Of a DNA stretch of 64,000 nucleotides, positions 51,005-59,220 are shown piece by piece (position 1 is the stretch's first letter; each line of letters opens with the position of its first letter). This DNA comes from JBDTSW01 sp963782605 (lineage in GTDB: Bacteria > Actinomycetota > Thermoleophilia > Solirubrobacterales > 70-9), in contig CAWAKK010000005.1 of NCBI GenBank assembly GCA_963782605.1, forward strand, positions 186,001 through 250,000, given 5' to 3'. Under the pieces are notes generated by a model, which ran no database searches, had not been told where the DNA came from, and worked only from the letters and a program-made list of their open reading frames with translations. The position numbers and the translations under genes are program-made.

Positions 51005-51081
51005 ACACTTGTATTGCCCAAGATACTTACTAATAAACCCTCATGTCGGGCGAGTCACTTCCTTAACAATGGGCTTTGCGT

Positions 51082-51552
51082 TCAGCGAACCGCGGAGGCC
51101 GAGCCCAACCGCTCGCGGAGCAGGGCGGCGTCGCCCTCTCCGACCGTGCGGAGCTGCCCCTGGAAGGCGAGATGCCAGTACTGAAGCGGCCACTTCGCGA
51201 CGTGCTCGAGCTGTTCGGAGAGCTCCTCGGCGGGCACGAACTCCTCCTCGTCAAGGATCAGCACCGGCTCCGCGTCCACGCGCCAGGGATAGGCCTCGGG
51301 GTACTTCTTCCTTCCCTGGGGCCAGATGGGCTCGCGGTCCTCGTACATCTCCGAGAGGACGCGTGCGATCCCGCCGAAAGCCTGGACGCCGGTGATGTAG
51401 AAGACCACCTCGTCGCCCGGCTCGAACTCCTGAGCCTGCCGTCGCCGCCGTTCCTTGAAGCCGATGACATCGAACCCCCGGTCGACGTTGATCCGGAAGT
51501 TCTCGACCGAGCCGGTGAGGATCCAGGTCTTGCCCGGGGCCGCGTCGTTCAT
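51082..51552 (-). CDS. EVE domain protein (PUA-like fold)
   Basis: 156 aa, essentially one EVE domain: KTWILTGSVENFRINVDRGF, DVIGFKERRRRQAQEFEPGD, VVFYITGVQAFGGIARVLSE, YPWRVDAEPVLILDEEEFVP, WPLQYWHLAFQGQLRTV. EVE domains share the YTH/PUA fold and include readers of modified bases (5-methylcytosine and derivatives) in restriction systems, but stand-alone ones like this have unknown targets. Its ATG overlaps the stop of the hydrolase gene (ATGA), so it is the second gene of a pair. Confidence 0.9.
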   Translation of the reverse strand: MNDAAPGKTWILTGSVENFRINVDRGFDVIGFKERRRRQAQEFEPGDEVVFYITGVQAFGGIARVLSEMYEDREPIWPQGRKKYPEAYPWRVDAEPVLILDEEEFVPAEELSEQLEHVAKWPLQYWHLAFQGQLRTVGEGDAALLRERLGSASAVR

Positions 51553-52379
51553 GCGTTGATCTTATTTCGGGCGACCCGTGCGTCGTCGGGTGCCGTGATG
51601 CCCCTGATCACGCGCGCCGTTTCGTCTGGCCGGCTCATCCAGCCGTCGGCGATCTCGACGATGTGAGCCTCCGGCAGCGTTTCGGCAACCAAGCTCGCCA
51701 TCTCGGCGCCTGCGGGAAACCAGCCGCCCGTCTGATGATCGGCGACACAGACCCAGAGCCGATCCCCGGTCCCCCGGCCAAAGTGGAGCGGCTCGTCGTC
51801 TATCCAGGCGCGCAGGCGGGGGGCCGCGGCCTCGACCGGCGCATGCTCGATCTGCTGGTCGATTCGATCGCGCAGCTCGGCCTCGCTCATCTGTGCGTTC
51901 GTTACAGCCAGCAAGCTGCGCAGGGCGCCGCGATAGTCCGTTTCCACCTGTAGCTGGAGCGCCCTGATCACGGATTCGGAGGCGACCAGCGTGTCCGAGC
52001 GCCCGAGCTCTTCGCGGCCGATCGGCGCGCCCCCCACAGCGACCACCGCGGTCACGAGCTCGGGGCGTCGCACCGCCACTCGGACTCCCCGAAGGGGGCC
52101 GTCGCCGATGCCAGCGACGACTGCGGGCTCGCCCAGGTGTTCGACCACGGCCTCGAGGTCGGCCGCCGACGTGTCGAGGTCGAAGGGTCCCGCGCGGGTG
52201 GAAAGACCAGTGCCGCGATCGTGGTAGTGGACGACTCGATGGTCGGCCGCCAACTCCCGCGTGATGGGGCCAAAGGCCGATGGATGCAGAGACCAGTAGC
52301 TGGCGAGAACGACGAGAGGCCCGGATCCGTGCTCCTCGTAGTGGATCTCGATGCCATCGTCGAGGGCGAGGCGGGACAT
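51549..52379 (-). CDS. Alpha/beta-hydrolase fold protein with altered nucleophile elbow
   Basis: 276 aa. IEIHYEEHGSGPLVVLASYW and VVHYHDRGTGLSTR are the usual strands and oxyanion region. Around residue 92 the expected G-x-S-x-G elbow reads AGIGDGPLRGV: no Ser, Cys or properly placed Asp nucleophile by simple alignment. The C-terminal region GDRLWVCVADHQTGGWFPAG and PEAHIVEIADGWMSRPDET retains the fold, but the usual catalytic His is also not obvious. It may be a non-catalytic hydrolase-fold protein. Coupled to the EVE gene. Confidence 0.8.
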   Translation of the reverse strand: MSRLALDDGIEIHYEEHGSGPLVVLASYWSLHPSAFGPITRELAADHRVVHYHDRGTGLSTRAGPFDLDTSAADLEAVVEHLGEPAVVAGIGDGPLRGVRVAVRRPELVTAVVAVGGAPIGREELGRSDTLVASESVIRALQLQVETDYRGALRSLLAVTNAQMSEAELRDRIDQQIEHAPVEAAAPRLRAWIDDEPLHFGRGTGDRLWVCVADHQTGGWFPAGAEMASLVAETLPEAHIVEIADGWMSRPDETARVIRGITAPDDARVARNKINA

Positions 52380-52495
52380 GGCCCAGAGTGTAAGGAGCGC
52401 CCTTCGCGGCGCCTCGCACGCGTGCGTGTACGGCGCAGGCGCCGCGGGTATGCGTCAGAGGCCCGATCGGCGCACACCGAAGGAAGGAAACACGC

Positions 52496-53005
52496 ATGCC
52501 TGAGACAGCAACGTCCGGCGACATCATGGCCGACGAGAACCGTGAGAAGCGCGATCAGATCATCGGCCTGCTCGAGAAGGCCTACTGGATGGAGATCGAG
52601 ACGGTGATGAGCTACATCGCCAACTCCATCAACCCCGACGGGGTGCGGGCCATGGAGATCAGGGAGTCACTCGAGAAGGACATCCAGGAGGAGCTCGGAC
52701 ATGCCCAGCAGTTCGCGGCACGAATCAAGGAGCTCTACGGCGTCGTCCCCGGGTCGATGGATTTCAGCGCCGAGCAGAGCTACCTGCAGCCGCCCGACGA
52801 GCAAGTCGACGTCGTCACCGTGATCAAGGGAGTGATCGAAGCCGAGTCTGGCGCCATTAAGCACTACAGCTACGTCGTCGAGGAAACCGAGGGCGTCGAT
52901 CCGGTGACGCAGGACATGGTCATCGAGATCCTCCACGACGAGCAGGGCCACAAACGCCTCTTCGAGGGGTTCTTGCGCGAGTACGAGAAAGAGGGTTTGG
53001 CCTAG
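52496..53005 (+). CDS. Ferritin-like diiron protein (bacterioferritin/Dps-like)
   Basis: 169 aa; GAAGGAAGGAAAC precedes the ATG. The four-helix diiron set is intact: Glu in YWMEIETVMSYI, E-x-x-H in DIQEELGHAQQFAARIKEL, Glu in GVIEAESGAIKHYSYVV, and E-x-x-H in EILHDEQGHKRLFEGFL. This suggests ferroxidase or peroxide-detoxifying activity in the cytoplasm. It contrasts with the degenerate ferritin-like protein at 31392-31859. Divergent from the hydrolase/EVE pair. Confidence 0.88.
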   Translation: MPETATSGDIMADENREKRDQIIGLLEKAYWMEIETVMSYIANSINPDGVRAMEIRESLEKDIQEELGHAQQFAARIKELYGVVPGSMDFSAEQSYLQPPDEQVDVVTVIKGVIEAESGAIKHYSYVVEETEGVDPVTQDMVIEILHDEQGHKRLFEGFLREYEKEGLA

Positions 53006-53014
53006 GCCGCAGGC

Positions 53015-56000
53015 CTACGCTCGCGCCGATGCGCGTGCGAGCTCGGCGAGGTGGCCGACGCCGTAGCGCTCGGCCTCCTCCGCTGCTAGCTCGAGCGATT
53101 CCCGCGCGCGCTTCGGATCCGTGTGGAGCAGCGCGAGCCCGTGGATGAACTCACATCGAGCTGCATCGAGCGGGCGGCCCAGCTCAAGCCACGCGTCCTT
53201 GGCCTCTGAAAGCGCGGCCGCGCCCGCCTCCGGATCCGCGGCCACGGCGCCCCGGGCCTCGAGCGCAGCGGCCTTGCCGACGGGGTAGCGCAGCCGTTCG
53301 GCCAGTCGCCCGGCCTCCTCGGCCGCCTCCCTGGCGCCATCGATCCGGCCGGCGCGCAGGAGGGTGATCGCTCGCGCCGAGATCGCCTCCACCGATTGCG
53401 CGACGAGCCCGGCGCGCTCGCAGATGTCGAGCGCCCGTGAGAGCTCAGTGTCGGCCTCGATGTAGTCACCGCGCTGGCGCAGCGACGCCGCGAGCCAGAA
53501 CAGAGCCTGAAAGGCGACCTCCGAGCGGCCCACCTGCTCGGCCATAGTGGCGGCTCGGCGCAAGAGCTCGGCGGCCTCGTCGAAGCGACCCTCGCGCCAG
53601 CGCAGCGCCCCGCGCATCACATACGGGAAGCAGAGCTTGCCTGAGAGTCCCTCGCGCTCGGCCAGAGCGGCTGACGCCTCGGTCTCGCGCGCCACGGACT
53701 CCCAGTCGCCACGGTGGGCCGCAAGCTGGGCGAGGGCTGCGTGGAGCTCCACCCGCGACGGCAGGTCGCCGGTCTGCTCTGCCAGCCGCAGCGCTTCTCC
53801 ATAGGCGCCCGCCGCCTCCGAGTAGTCGGCCTCGGAGACCTCGAGGTGATAGCCCAAAGTTAGGAGCGCGCGGACGGCCTCCCCGGGGTCGGACTCACGT
53901 GCCAGCTCGACCGATCGCTCGAGGTTCTCACGCGCTCGCTCCGAGTCACCGATCCGGCCGAAGACACGTCCGAAGATGCCGTGCGCACGAGAGGCGGCGG
54001 CCGCCTCACCAAGGCGTTCGGCAAGCCGCAAAGCCTTCTCCGAGGCATAGATCGCCAGCATGTTGTCGCCGGTGTGCATGTAGAGCGAGGCAGCCTCCTC
54101 GTAAAGGCGCACGAGCTCGAGGCAGGGCGGCCCATCCTTCAACAGGTCGATCCCCCGTTGGTAGTGCTCGATGGAGCCCTCGCGATCGCCCTTGTGCCAG
54201 AGGGCGGCGCCGATCTTGCGGTGAAGATCGCCGACACGCTCGAGATCCTCCTGGCGACGATGGTGCTCAAGGCAGCCCTCCCAGACCTCCGTGGCCTTGT
54301 CCACGCGGCCAAGTCGCAGCGCGACGTCGCCCAGCTTCTCGGCGATCCGGGCACGGGCCTCGGGGTCCAGATCACGCCGCAGCGACAGGGCCTGCTCGTA
54401 GTGGCCGAGGGCCTCCTGATTGGAGTAGAGCGCTGCCGCGGCGTCGCCCGCCGCCTCCAGCGCCGCCAGCGCGCGCGCGCCGATGCGCTCGAGCTCGGGT
54501 TCCTCCAGCCCGGCGTCGGCGCCCAGGGCGGCCGCGCGCCCGTAGTGATCGGCGACCATCCCGACGACGCCCTCGGAGCGGTCAGCCGCGCGCTCCTCGA
54601 TGAAGGCGCCGACCTCCGCGTGCCGGCGGGCGCGCACGGCCTTCGGCAGGGTCGAGTACGCCACGTCTCGGATCAGCGCGTGCTTGAACGCATACTCATG
54701 CTCGCCCGCGAGGCGACTGCCGGCCGCCGGCACGATCAGATCCTTGTCATAGAGCGAGGCGAGCGTGTCGGCGAGCCCGGCGGGGCTCTCCTCGGGATGA
54801 GCCTGCAGCGACCCCTCCCAGAACGTGTGGCCGACGACCGAAGCGTGTTGGAGCACGTTGCGCTCGTCGCTTCGCAGCGAGTCGAGGCGTGCGGCCAGCA
54901 CGGAGTGGACGGTGTCCGGGAGAGTCTCGGCGTCCGCGGACCCCTCCTCCAGGATGCGGTTGACCATCTCCTCTGCGAAGAGCGGGTTGCCCCCGGAGCG
55001 CTCGGCCACCTGCCGGATCAACGCAGGGTCTGAGGCCGCACCCTCCTTGGCGTCCGGAAGCAGGGCATCGACGAGTTTCTGGGCGCCGTCGGAATCCAGC
55101 GGCTCGAGGGCGATCGTCGTGGCGTTCCGGCGCCCGCCTCCCCAGCCCGAACGGCGATCGAGAAGCTCGTCGCGGGCGAGGCACACCAAGAGCAACGGAC
55201 CTCGGACCCAGCGCGCCAGGTACTCGATCAGATCCAGCATCCCCTCATCCGCCCAATGGATGTCCTCGATCGCGAGCACCAGCGGCTTGTGGCGCGAGGC
55301 CGCCTCGATCAATGAGCGGACCGCCGAGAAGATCCGGTCGCGCATCCCCTGGGCGTCCTCGGAGTCGATGCCGTGCCGCTCGACCACGCCGGCGGGGAGC
55401 TCGATGCCGAGCGGCCGCGCGATCAGCGCAGCCAGCCGCTCTGGCGGCTCCTCGGTGATCTCTCGCGAGACGGTCGCCTCGAGCCCACCGTGCAGCTTCG
55501 ACCAGGCGAGCTCCGAGTCGTCGGAGTCGGGGATCTCGAACTGCCCGCGGATCACCTCGCCGAGGGCCCAGTAGGCGAGCCCGGAGCCATAGGCCGGGCA
55601 GTGGCCTCGCCGCACGACTGGTCCGCTCGGATGATCAGCGACGTTCTCGGCCAACTCGCGCAGCAGGCGGCTCTTGCCGACGCCGGCCTGGCCGATCACG
55701 GTCACCAGGTGCGGCCGGCCCTCGCGGACAACCCGCTCGAAAAGGGAGAGCATGAGAGAAGATTCGTCCTCGCGTCCGATCAGCGCGGTCGAGGCACGGG
55801 CGATCCGGGTGGACGTGCTCACCTTGGCCTGCCTGGCCTCCCAGGCAAGGACAGGCTCGGCCTTGCCCTTCAACACGAGCGGATCGAGCTCCGCGTACTC
55901 GATCGCATCGCGCGTCAGCCGCTGTGTGACCTCGCCGACGGTGATGCTGCCCGGGCGCGCGGCCGCCTGTAGGCGGGCGGCGACGTTCACCGGGTCGCCC

Positions 56001-56623
56001 ATCACGGTGTAGTTGCCGCCGACCTGCCCGGCCAGCACCTCGCCTGAGTTGATGCCGACCCGCAGCAGGAACTCCACTCCGGCGGTCGCCGCGATATCGA
56101 CGTTGATGTCGTCCATCGCCCGCTGCATGGCGAGGCCGGCTCGGACCGCCCGCTCGGGGTCGTCCTCGTGCGAGACGGGGGCGCCGAAGACGGCCATCAC
56201 GTTGTCGCCGATGTACTTGTCGACTCGGCCGCCGAAGCGGTCGACCTCGGCGCCCAACCGCCGCAGGGCGCGATCGACCATGGCCTTCACGGTCTCGGGG
56301 TCCATGCGCTCGGCCACGGCCGTGTAGCCGGAGAGGTCGGCGAAGAGAATCGTCGCCTTTCGGCGCTCCTCGGGCAGAGCCGACGCGGGGGCCAGGTCCG
56401 GCCGCGAGCCGACGCCCGGTGCAGCGGGGGCCGCCGGGATCGCCGGTGCCGAGCCCGTGCCGGCAAGGCCTGTGCCGCACTCGATGCAGAACCTGGCGCC
56501 GGGCGGGTTCTTGGTGCTGCAGGCAGGGCACGTGACCGCCAGGGCGGTCCCACACGACATGCAGAAGCGCGCCCGTTCCGGGTTCGCGGTGCCGCAAGTG
56601 CTGCAGGCCACCTCTCCAGCCAT
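53015..56623 (-). CDS. Zinc-ribbon / class III adenylate-guanylate cyclase / AAA ATPase / TPR protein
   Basis: 1202 aa from ATG 56623 with GGAGA upstream. Two zinc ribbons (CSTCG...CMSCG, CPACS...CIECG) in residues 1-50. Class III cyclase about 85-265: ILFADLSGYTAVAERMD and DKYIGDNVMAVFGAP carry the two metal Asp residues and the Lys expected for ATP; GDPVNVAARLQAAA gives the transition-state Asn/Arg. AAA/STAND-type ATPase about 280-650: Walker A GQAGVGKSRLLREL, Walker B LVLAIEDIHWAD. The rest is TPR-like helical repeats. This layout is common in actinobacteria and suggests a signalling ATPase that makes cAMP when a partner binds. Ligand unknown. Confidence 0.93.
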   Translation of the reverse strand: MAGEVACSTCGTANPERARFCMSCGTALAVTCPACSTKNPPGARFCIECGTGLAGTGSAPAIPAAPAAPGVGSRPDLAPASALPEERRKATILFADLSGYTAVAERMDPETVKAMVDRALRRLGAEVDRFGGRVDKYIGDNVMAVFGAPVSHEDDPERAVRAGLAMQRAMDDINVDIAATAGVEFLLRVGINSGEVLAGQVGGNYTVMGDPVNVAARLQAAARPGSITVGEVTQRLTRDAIEYAELDPLVLKGKAEPVLAWEARQAKVSTSTRIARASTALIGREDESSLMLSLFERVVREGRPHLVTVIGQAGVGKSRLLRELAENVADHPSGPVVRRGHCPAYGSGLAYWALGEVIRGQFEIPDSDDSELAWSKLHGGLEATVSREITEEPPERLAALIARPLGIELPAGVVERHGIDSEDAQGMRDRIFSAVRSLIEAASRHKPLVLAIEDIHWADEGMLDLIEYLARWVRGPLLLVCLARDELLDRRSGWGGGRRNATTIALEPLDSDGAQKLVDALLPDAKEGAASDPALIRQVAERSGGNPLFAEEMVNRILEEGSADAETLPDTVHSVLAARLDSLRSDERNVLQHASVVGHTFWEGSLQAHPEESPAGLADTLASLYDKDLIVPAAGSRLAGEHEYAFKHALIRDVAYSTLPKAVRARRHAEVGAFIEERAADRSEGVVGMVADHYGRAAALGADAGLEEPELERIGARALAALEAAGDAAAALYSNQEALGHYEQALSLRRDLDPEARARIAEKLGDVALRLGRVDKATEVWEGCLEHHRRQEDLERVGDLHRKIGAALWHKGDREGSIEHYQRGIDLLKDGPPCLELVRLYEEAASLYMHTGDNMLAIYASEKALRLAERLGEAAAASRAHGIFGRVFGRIGDSERARENLERSVELARESDPGEAVRALLTLGYHLEVSEADYSEAAGAYGEALRLAEQTGDLPSRVELHAALAQLAAHRGDWESVARETEASAALAEREGLSGKLCFPYVMRGALRWREGRFDEAAELLRRAATMAEQVGRSEVAFQALFWLAASLRQRGDYIEADTELSRALDICERAGLVAQSVEAISARAITLLRAGRIDGAREAAEEAGRLAERLRYPVGKAAALEARGAVAADPEAGAAALSEAKDAWLELGRPLDAARCEFIHGLALLHTDPKRARESLELAAEEAERYGVGHLAELARASARA

Positions 56624-56691
56624 CGTCTCCAAAGATACGCGGAGGCGTTCCGGCCTTCGTGAGATCGGTCACGGATGCAAGGGAGGGCTCG

Positions 56692-56728
56692 TGGCGCGTC
56701 GGTCCCGTTCGGCGGGACCCGTGCGCCA
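56692..56728. repeat. 37-bp REP-like palindrome, copy 6
   Basis: TGGCGCGTCGGTCCCG-TTCGG-CGGGACCCGTGCGCCA. Followed at 56731-56745 by TTGCCAGGTGTTCTT, close to the GCCAGTTGTTCTT end of the 24472 element, so it looks like a truncated composite. Lies between divergent gene starts. Confidence 0.82.
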
Positions 56729-56822
56729 TTTGCCAGGTGTTCTTGATGCGCAACCGGCCCAAACGCTTAGATCCCTTCGCTACCCTCCGCGGCCGATTGA
56801 AAGCGATTCTTAGGAGCTCAGC

Positions 56823-57917
56823 TTGACTCGCACGCGTTCCGTTCTGGCCGCGGCCGCTATGGCATTGGCCGCACCGGGCCTCATCGCCGGGTGTGGTGAC
56901 GATGGCGGCAGCAGCGACGACCGCGACCCGGAGGAGATCGTCGACGCGGTCTTCAACAACGACGAGCAGGTGACGAGCGGCGTTCTCGACCTGAGCGCCA
57001 ACCTCTCCGCGGGCGATCAGGGCGAATTCGACTTCAGCCTCGGAGGCCCGTTCCAGGGGGTTGAGGATGACCCAACCGCGATTCCCCAGCTCGACTGGAC
57101 CGCCTCTGCCTCCGGGGAAGGTGGCGGCCAGACCATCGACTTCGAGGGCGGGCTCATCGTGACTGACGACAATGCTTTCGTCTCCTATCAGGGCACGACC
57201 TACGAGGTTGGGACCGAGGCCTTCGCCCAGTTCCAGGAGCAGGCCGAAGCCCAGGCCGGAGAGCTTCCGGAGGATGAGGACCCGGCGACCTCGTTCCGCG
57301 AGGGCTGCGCCCAGGCGATTGAGGCTCAGGGCGGCGACCCGGCGGCGTGCGACTTCGACCTCGGTGCCTGGTTCACCAACCTCAGCAACGACGGCACAGA
57401 GGACCTCGACGGCGAGGAGGCGGTACATGTCTCCGGCGACGTTGACGTCGACCAGATGCTCGACGACCTGCTCGGCCTCGCGCAGTCAGTTCCCAACGCC
57501 CAGCAAGTCGACCCCGCGCAACTCGACATGGCCAAGGATGCGATTTCCGAGGCCAGCTTCGACCTCTACAGCGGCACGGAGGACGACCTGCTGCGCAAGG
57601 TCGACGTGAACCTCAGTATCGATCCCTCGGCCATCGAGGGCGGTGAGCTCGTGCCCGTCGAGTCGATCGACCTCGGTTTGAGCGTCGGCGTCTCGGAGGT
57701 AAACGAGGAGCAGAGCTTCGAGGCTCCAGCCGACGCGGAGCCGATCGAGGACCTCCTCGGTCAGGTCGGGGGGCTTGGCGGCCTCGGCGGGGGCGGCCTC
57801 GGCGGCGGCGGCCTCGGCGGGAGCGGCGAGCTCCCTGACGATCAGCAGGAGCAGCTCGACTGCATCGCGGATGCCGCGGGCGATCCAGAGGCCGTCAACG
57901 AGTGCCTCGATTCGTAG
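56823..57917 (+). CDS. Secreted lipoprotein, hypothetical (LppX/LprG-like layout)
   Basis: 364 aa from TTG 56823, with AGGAGC upstream. The signal peptide ends LIAGC, a lipobox with Cys near residue 24, then an acidic linker. DPEEIVDAVFNNDEQVTSGV and repeated beta-strand patterns (FEGGLIVTDDNAFVSYQGTT, VHVSGDVDVDQMLDDLLGL) resemble actinobacterial half-barrel lipoproteins such as LppX/LprG. The end has a Gly-rich run (GGLGGGGLGGGGLGG) then a Cys pair (LDCIADAAGDPEAVNECL). Ligand unknown. Followed by a terminator. Confidence 0.8.
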   Translation: MTRTRSVLAAAAMALAAPGLIAGCGDDGGSSDDRDPEEIVDAVFNNDEQVTSGVLDLSANLSAGDQGEFDFSLGGPFQGVEDDPTAIPQLDWTASASGEGGGQTIDFEGGLIVTDDNAFVSYQGTTYEVGTEAFAQFQEQAEAQAGELPEDEDPATSFREGCAQAIEAQGGDPAACDFDLGAWFTNLSNDGTEDLDGEEAVHVSGDVDVDQMLDDLLGLAQSVPNAQQVDPAQLDMAKDAISEASFDLYSGTEDDLLRKVDVNLSIDPSAIEGGELVPVESIDLGLSVGVSEVNEEQSFEAPADAEPIEDLLGQVGGLGGLGGGGLGGGGLGGSGELPDDQQEQLDCIADAAGDPEAVNECLDS

Positions 57918-57943
57918 GGGCGGCGCTCACCACAGTCTCGTGA

Positions 57944-57973
57944 GGAAGGCCTCGGCGCGAGCCGGGGCCTTTC
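57944..57973 (+). terminator. Terminator after the lipoprotein gene
   Basis: AAGGCCTCGGC-GCGA-GCCGGGGCCTT: 11-bp stem with one G-T pair and a tetraloop, flanked by GG and TCC; 27 bp after the stop. The T-run is short, so strength is uncertain. Confidence 0.7.
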
Positions 57974-58031
57974 CACTTCCGGGAAGCCTCCTGGCCGACG
58001 CGTCGCTGCCCGTGACGACCCCGTAGGGTGA

Positions 58032-59186
58032 GTGGCAGCGGTGGCCGGGCCTAGACCAGAGCGACGAGGGAGGCTCGGCTTCCTGTTTACGGCCACCGGC
58101 TGGCCGTACCTGCTGACGCCGTTTATCGCATTGGCCGTCGTCCTCGAGGTCGCTCATGCCTCGGCGGGTCTGATCTTCGCGGTGGCGGCGCTGGGCATCA
58201 TCCCCACGGCCGCCCTGATGGGGCTCGCGACGGAGGAGCTGGCGGCGCGATCGGGTCCGGGCATCGGGGGGCTCCTCAACGTCACCTTCGGCAACGCGCC
58301 CGAGCTGATCATCGCCCTGTTCGCGCTCGAGGCGGGGTTGCAGGAGGTGGTGAAGGCATCGATCGTCGGCTCGATCCTGGGGAACATCCTGCTCGTGATG
58401 GGGGCCGCCATGTTTGTCGGGGGGATCGGCCGCGAGCGTCAGCGCTTCGATGCGACCGCGGCCAACGTGCAGTCGCTGATGCTGCTTTTGGGGGCAGCCG
58501 CCCTCATCATGCCGGCGATCTTCGAGCTTGTGGAGGGGAAGGGACTACCGAACCCGGGTGCCGAACTCGTCGAGTATGGGCCGACGGTGGAGAACCTCTC
58601 GCTGGCGGTCGCGATTGTGCTGATGGGAACCTACGTTGCGGGGCTGGTCTTCTCGCTCAAGACCCACCGCGACCTGTTCAACCCCAGTGACGACGGCGCT
58701 CAGGACGAGGACGACGCGCAGTTCGGATGGACGGTGCGCCGCTCGGTGATCATGCTTGCCATCGCCGGGATCGCCGTCGGACTCATGTCCGAGATTCTCG
58801 TGGGCTCCATCTCCGAGGCGTCGGAGGCCGTGGGCTTGAGCGAGTTCTTCATCGGCGTGATCGTCGTCGCGATTGTCGGCAACGCGGCCGAGCACTGGGT
58901 CGCGGTCCTCGTCGCCTACAAGAACAAGATGGACCTGGCGGTCAACATCGCGATCGGCTCGAGCGCCCAGGTCGCGCTGTTTGTGGCGCCCGTGCTCGTG
59001 ATCATCTCCTTCTTCCTCGGGCCTTCTCCGATGGCGCTCGTGTTCAACGGGTTCGAGCTCGGCGCCGTCGTGTTGGCGATTCTGATCGCGAACGCCGTCA
59101 CGCACGAGGGGGAGTCGACGTGGTTCGAGGGCGTGCAGCTGCTCGCCGTCTACGGGATCCTCGCGATCGCATTCTTCGCCGCGTAG
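58032..59186 (+). CDS. Calcium/proton exchanger (CAX type, CaCA superfamily)
   Basis: 384 aa from GTG 58032. Eleven or so TM helices in two inverted halves, each with the alpha-repeat: NVTFGNAPELIIALFAL and VAIVGNAAEHWVAVLVAY. The acidic central loop (NPSDDGAQDEDDAQFGW) is the CAX acidic motif between halves. It would expel Ca2+ (or another cation) against H+ across the membrane. Followed 34 bp later by a second CaCA protein. Confidence 0.94.
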   Translation: MAAVAGPRPERRGRLGFLFTATGWPYLLTPFIALAVVLEVAHASAGLIFAVAALGIIPTAALMGLATEELAARSGPGIGGLLNVTFGNAPELIIALFALEAGLQEVVKASIVGSILGNILLVMGAAMFVGGIGRERQRFDATAANVQSLMLLLGAAALIMPAIFELVEGKGLPNPGAELVEYGPTVENLSLAVAIVLMGTYVAGLVFSLKTHRDLFNPSDDGAQDEDDAQFGWTVRRSVIMLAIAGIAVGLMSEILVGSISEASEAVGLSEFFIGVIVVAIVGNAAEHWVAVLVAYKNKMDLAVNIAIGSSAQVALFVAPVLVIISFFLGPSPMALVFNGFELGAVVLAILIANAVTHEGESTWFEGVQLLAVYGILAIAFFAA

Positions 59187-59220
59187 ATGAGTAGCCAGCC
59201 GAGCGGGTAAGGGACTCCGG

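Larger units (their letters stand above)
50554..51081. other. 528-bp intergenic region rich in stem-loops; possible structured RNA
   Basis: No convincing CDS. It holds a 20-bp perfect palindrome (50660-50679, CGATCGGGCATGCCCGATCG), a perfect 11-bp hairpin (50754-50780), a strong terminator (50915-50945), an 18-bp hairpin (50950-51004) and an AT-rich stretch (51005-51065). Ending in an independent terminator about 360 bp past the Nudix stop, it could encode a small RNA on the + strand. I checked by eye for tmRNA, RNase P, SRP RNA and cobalamin motifs and found none. Confidence 0.4.
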
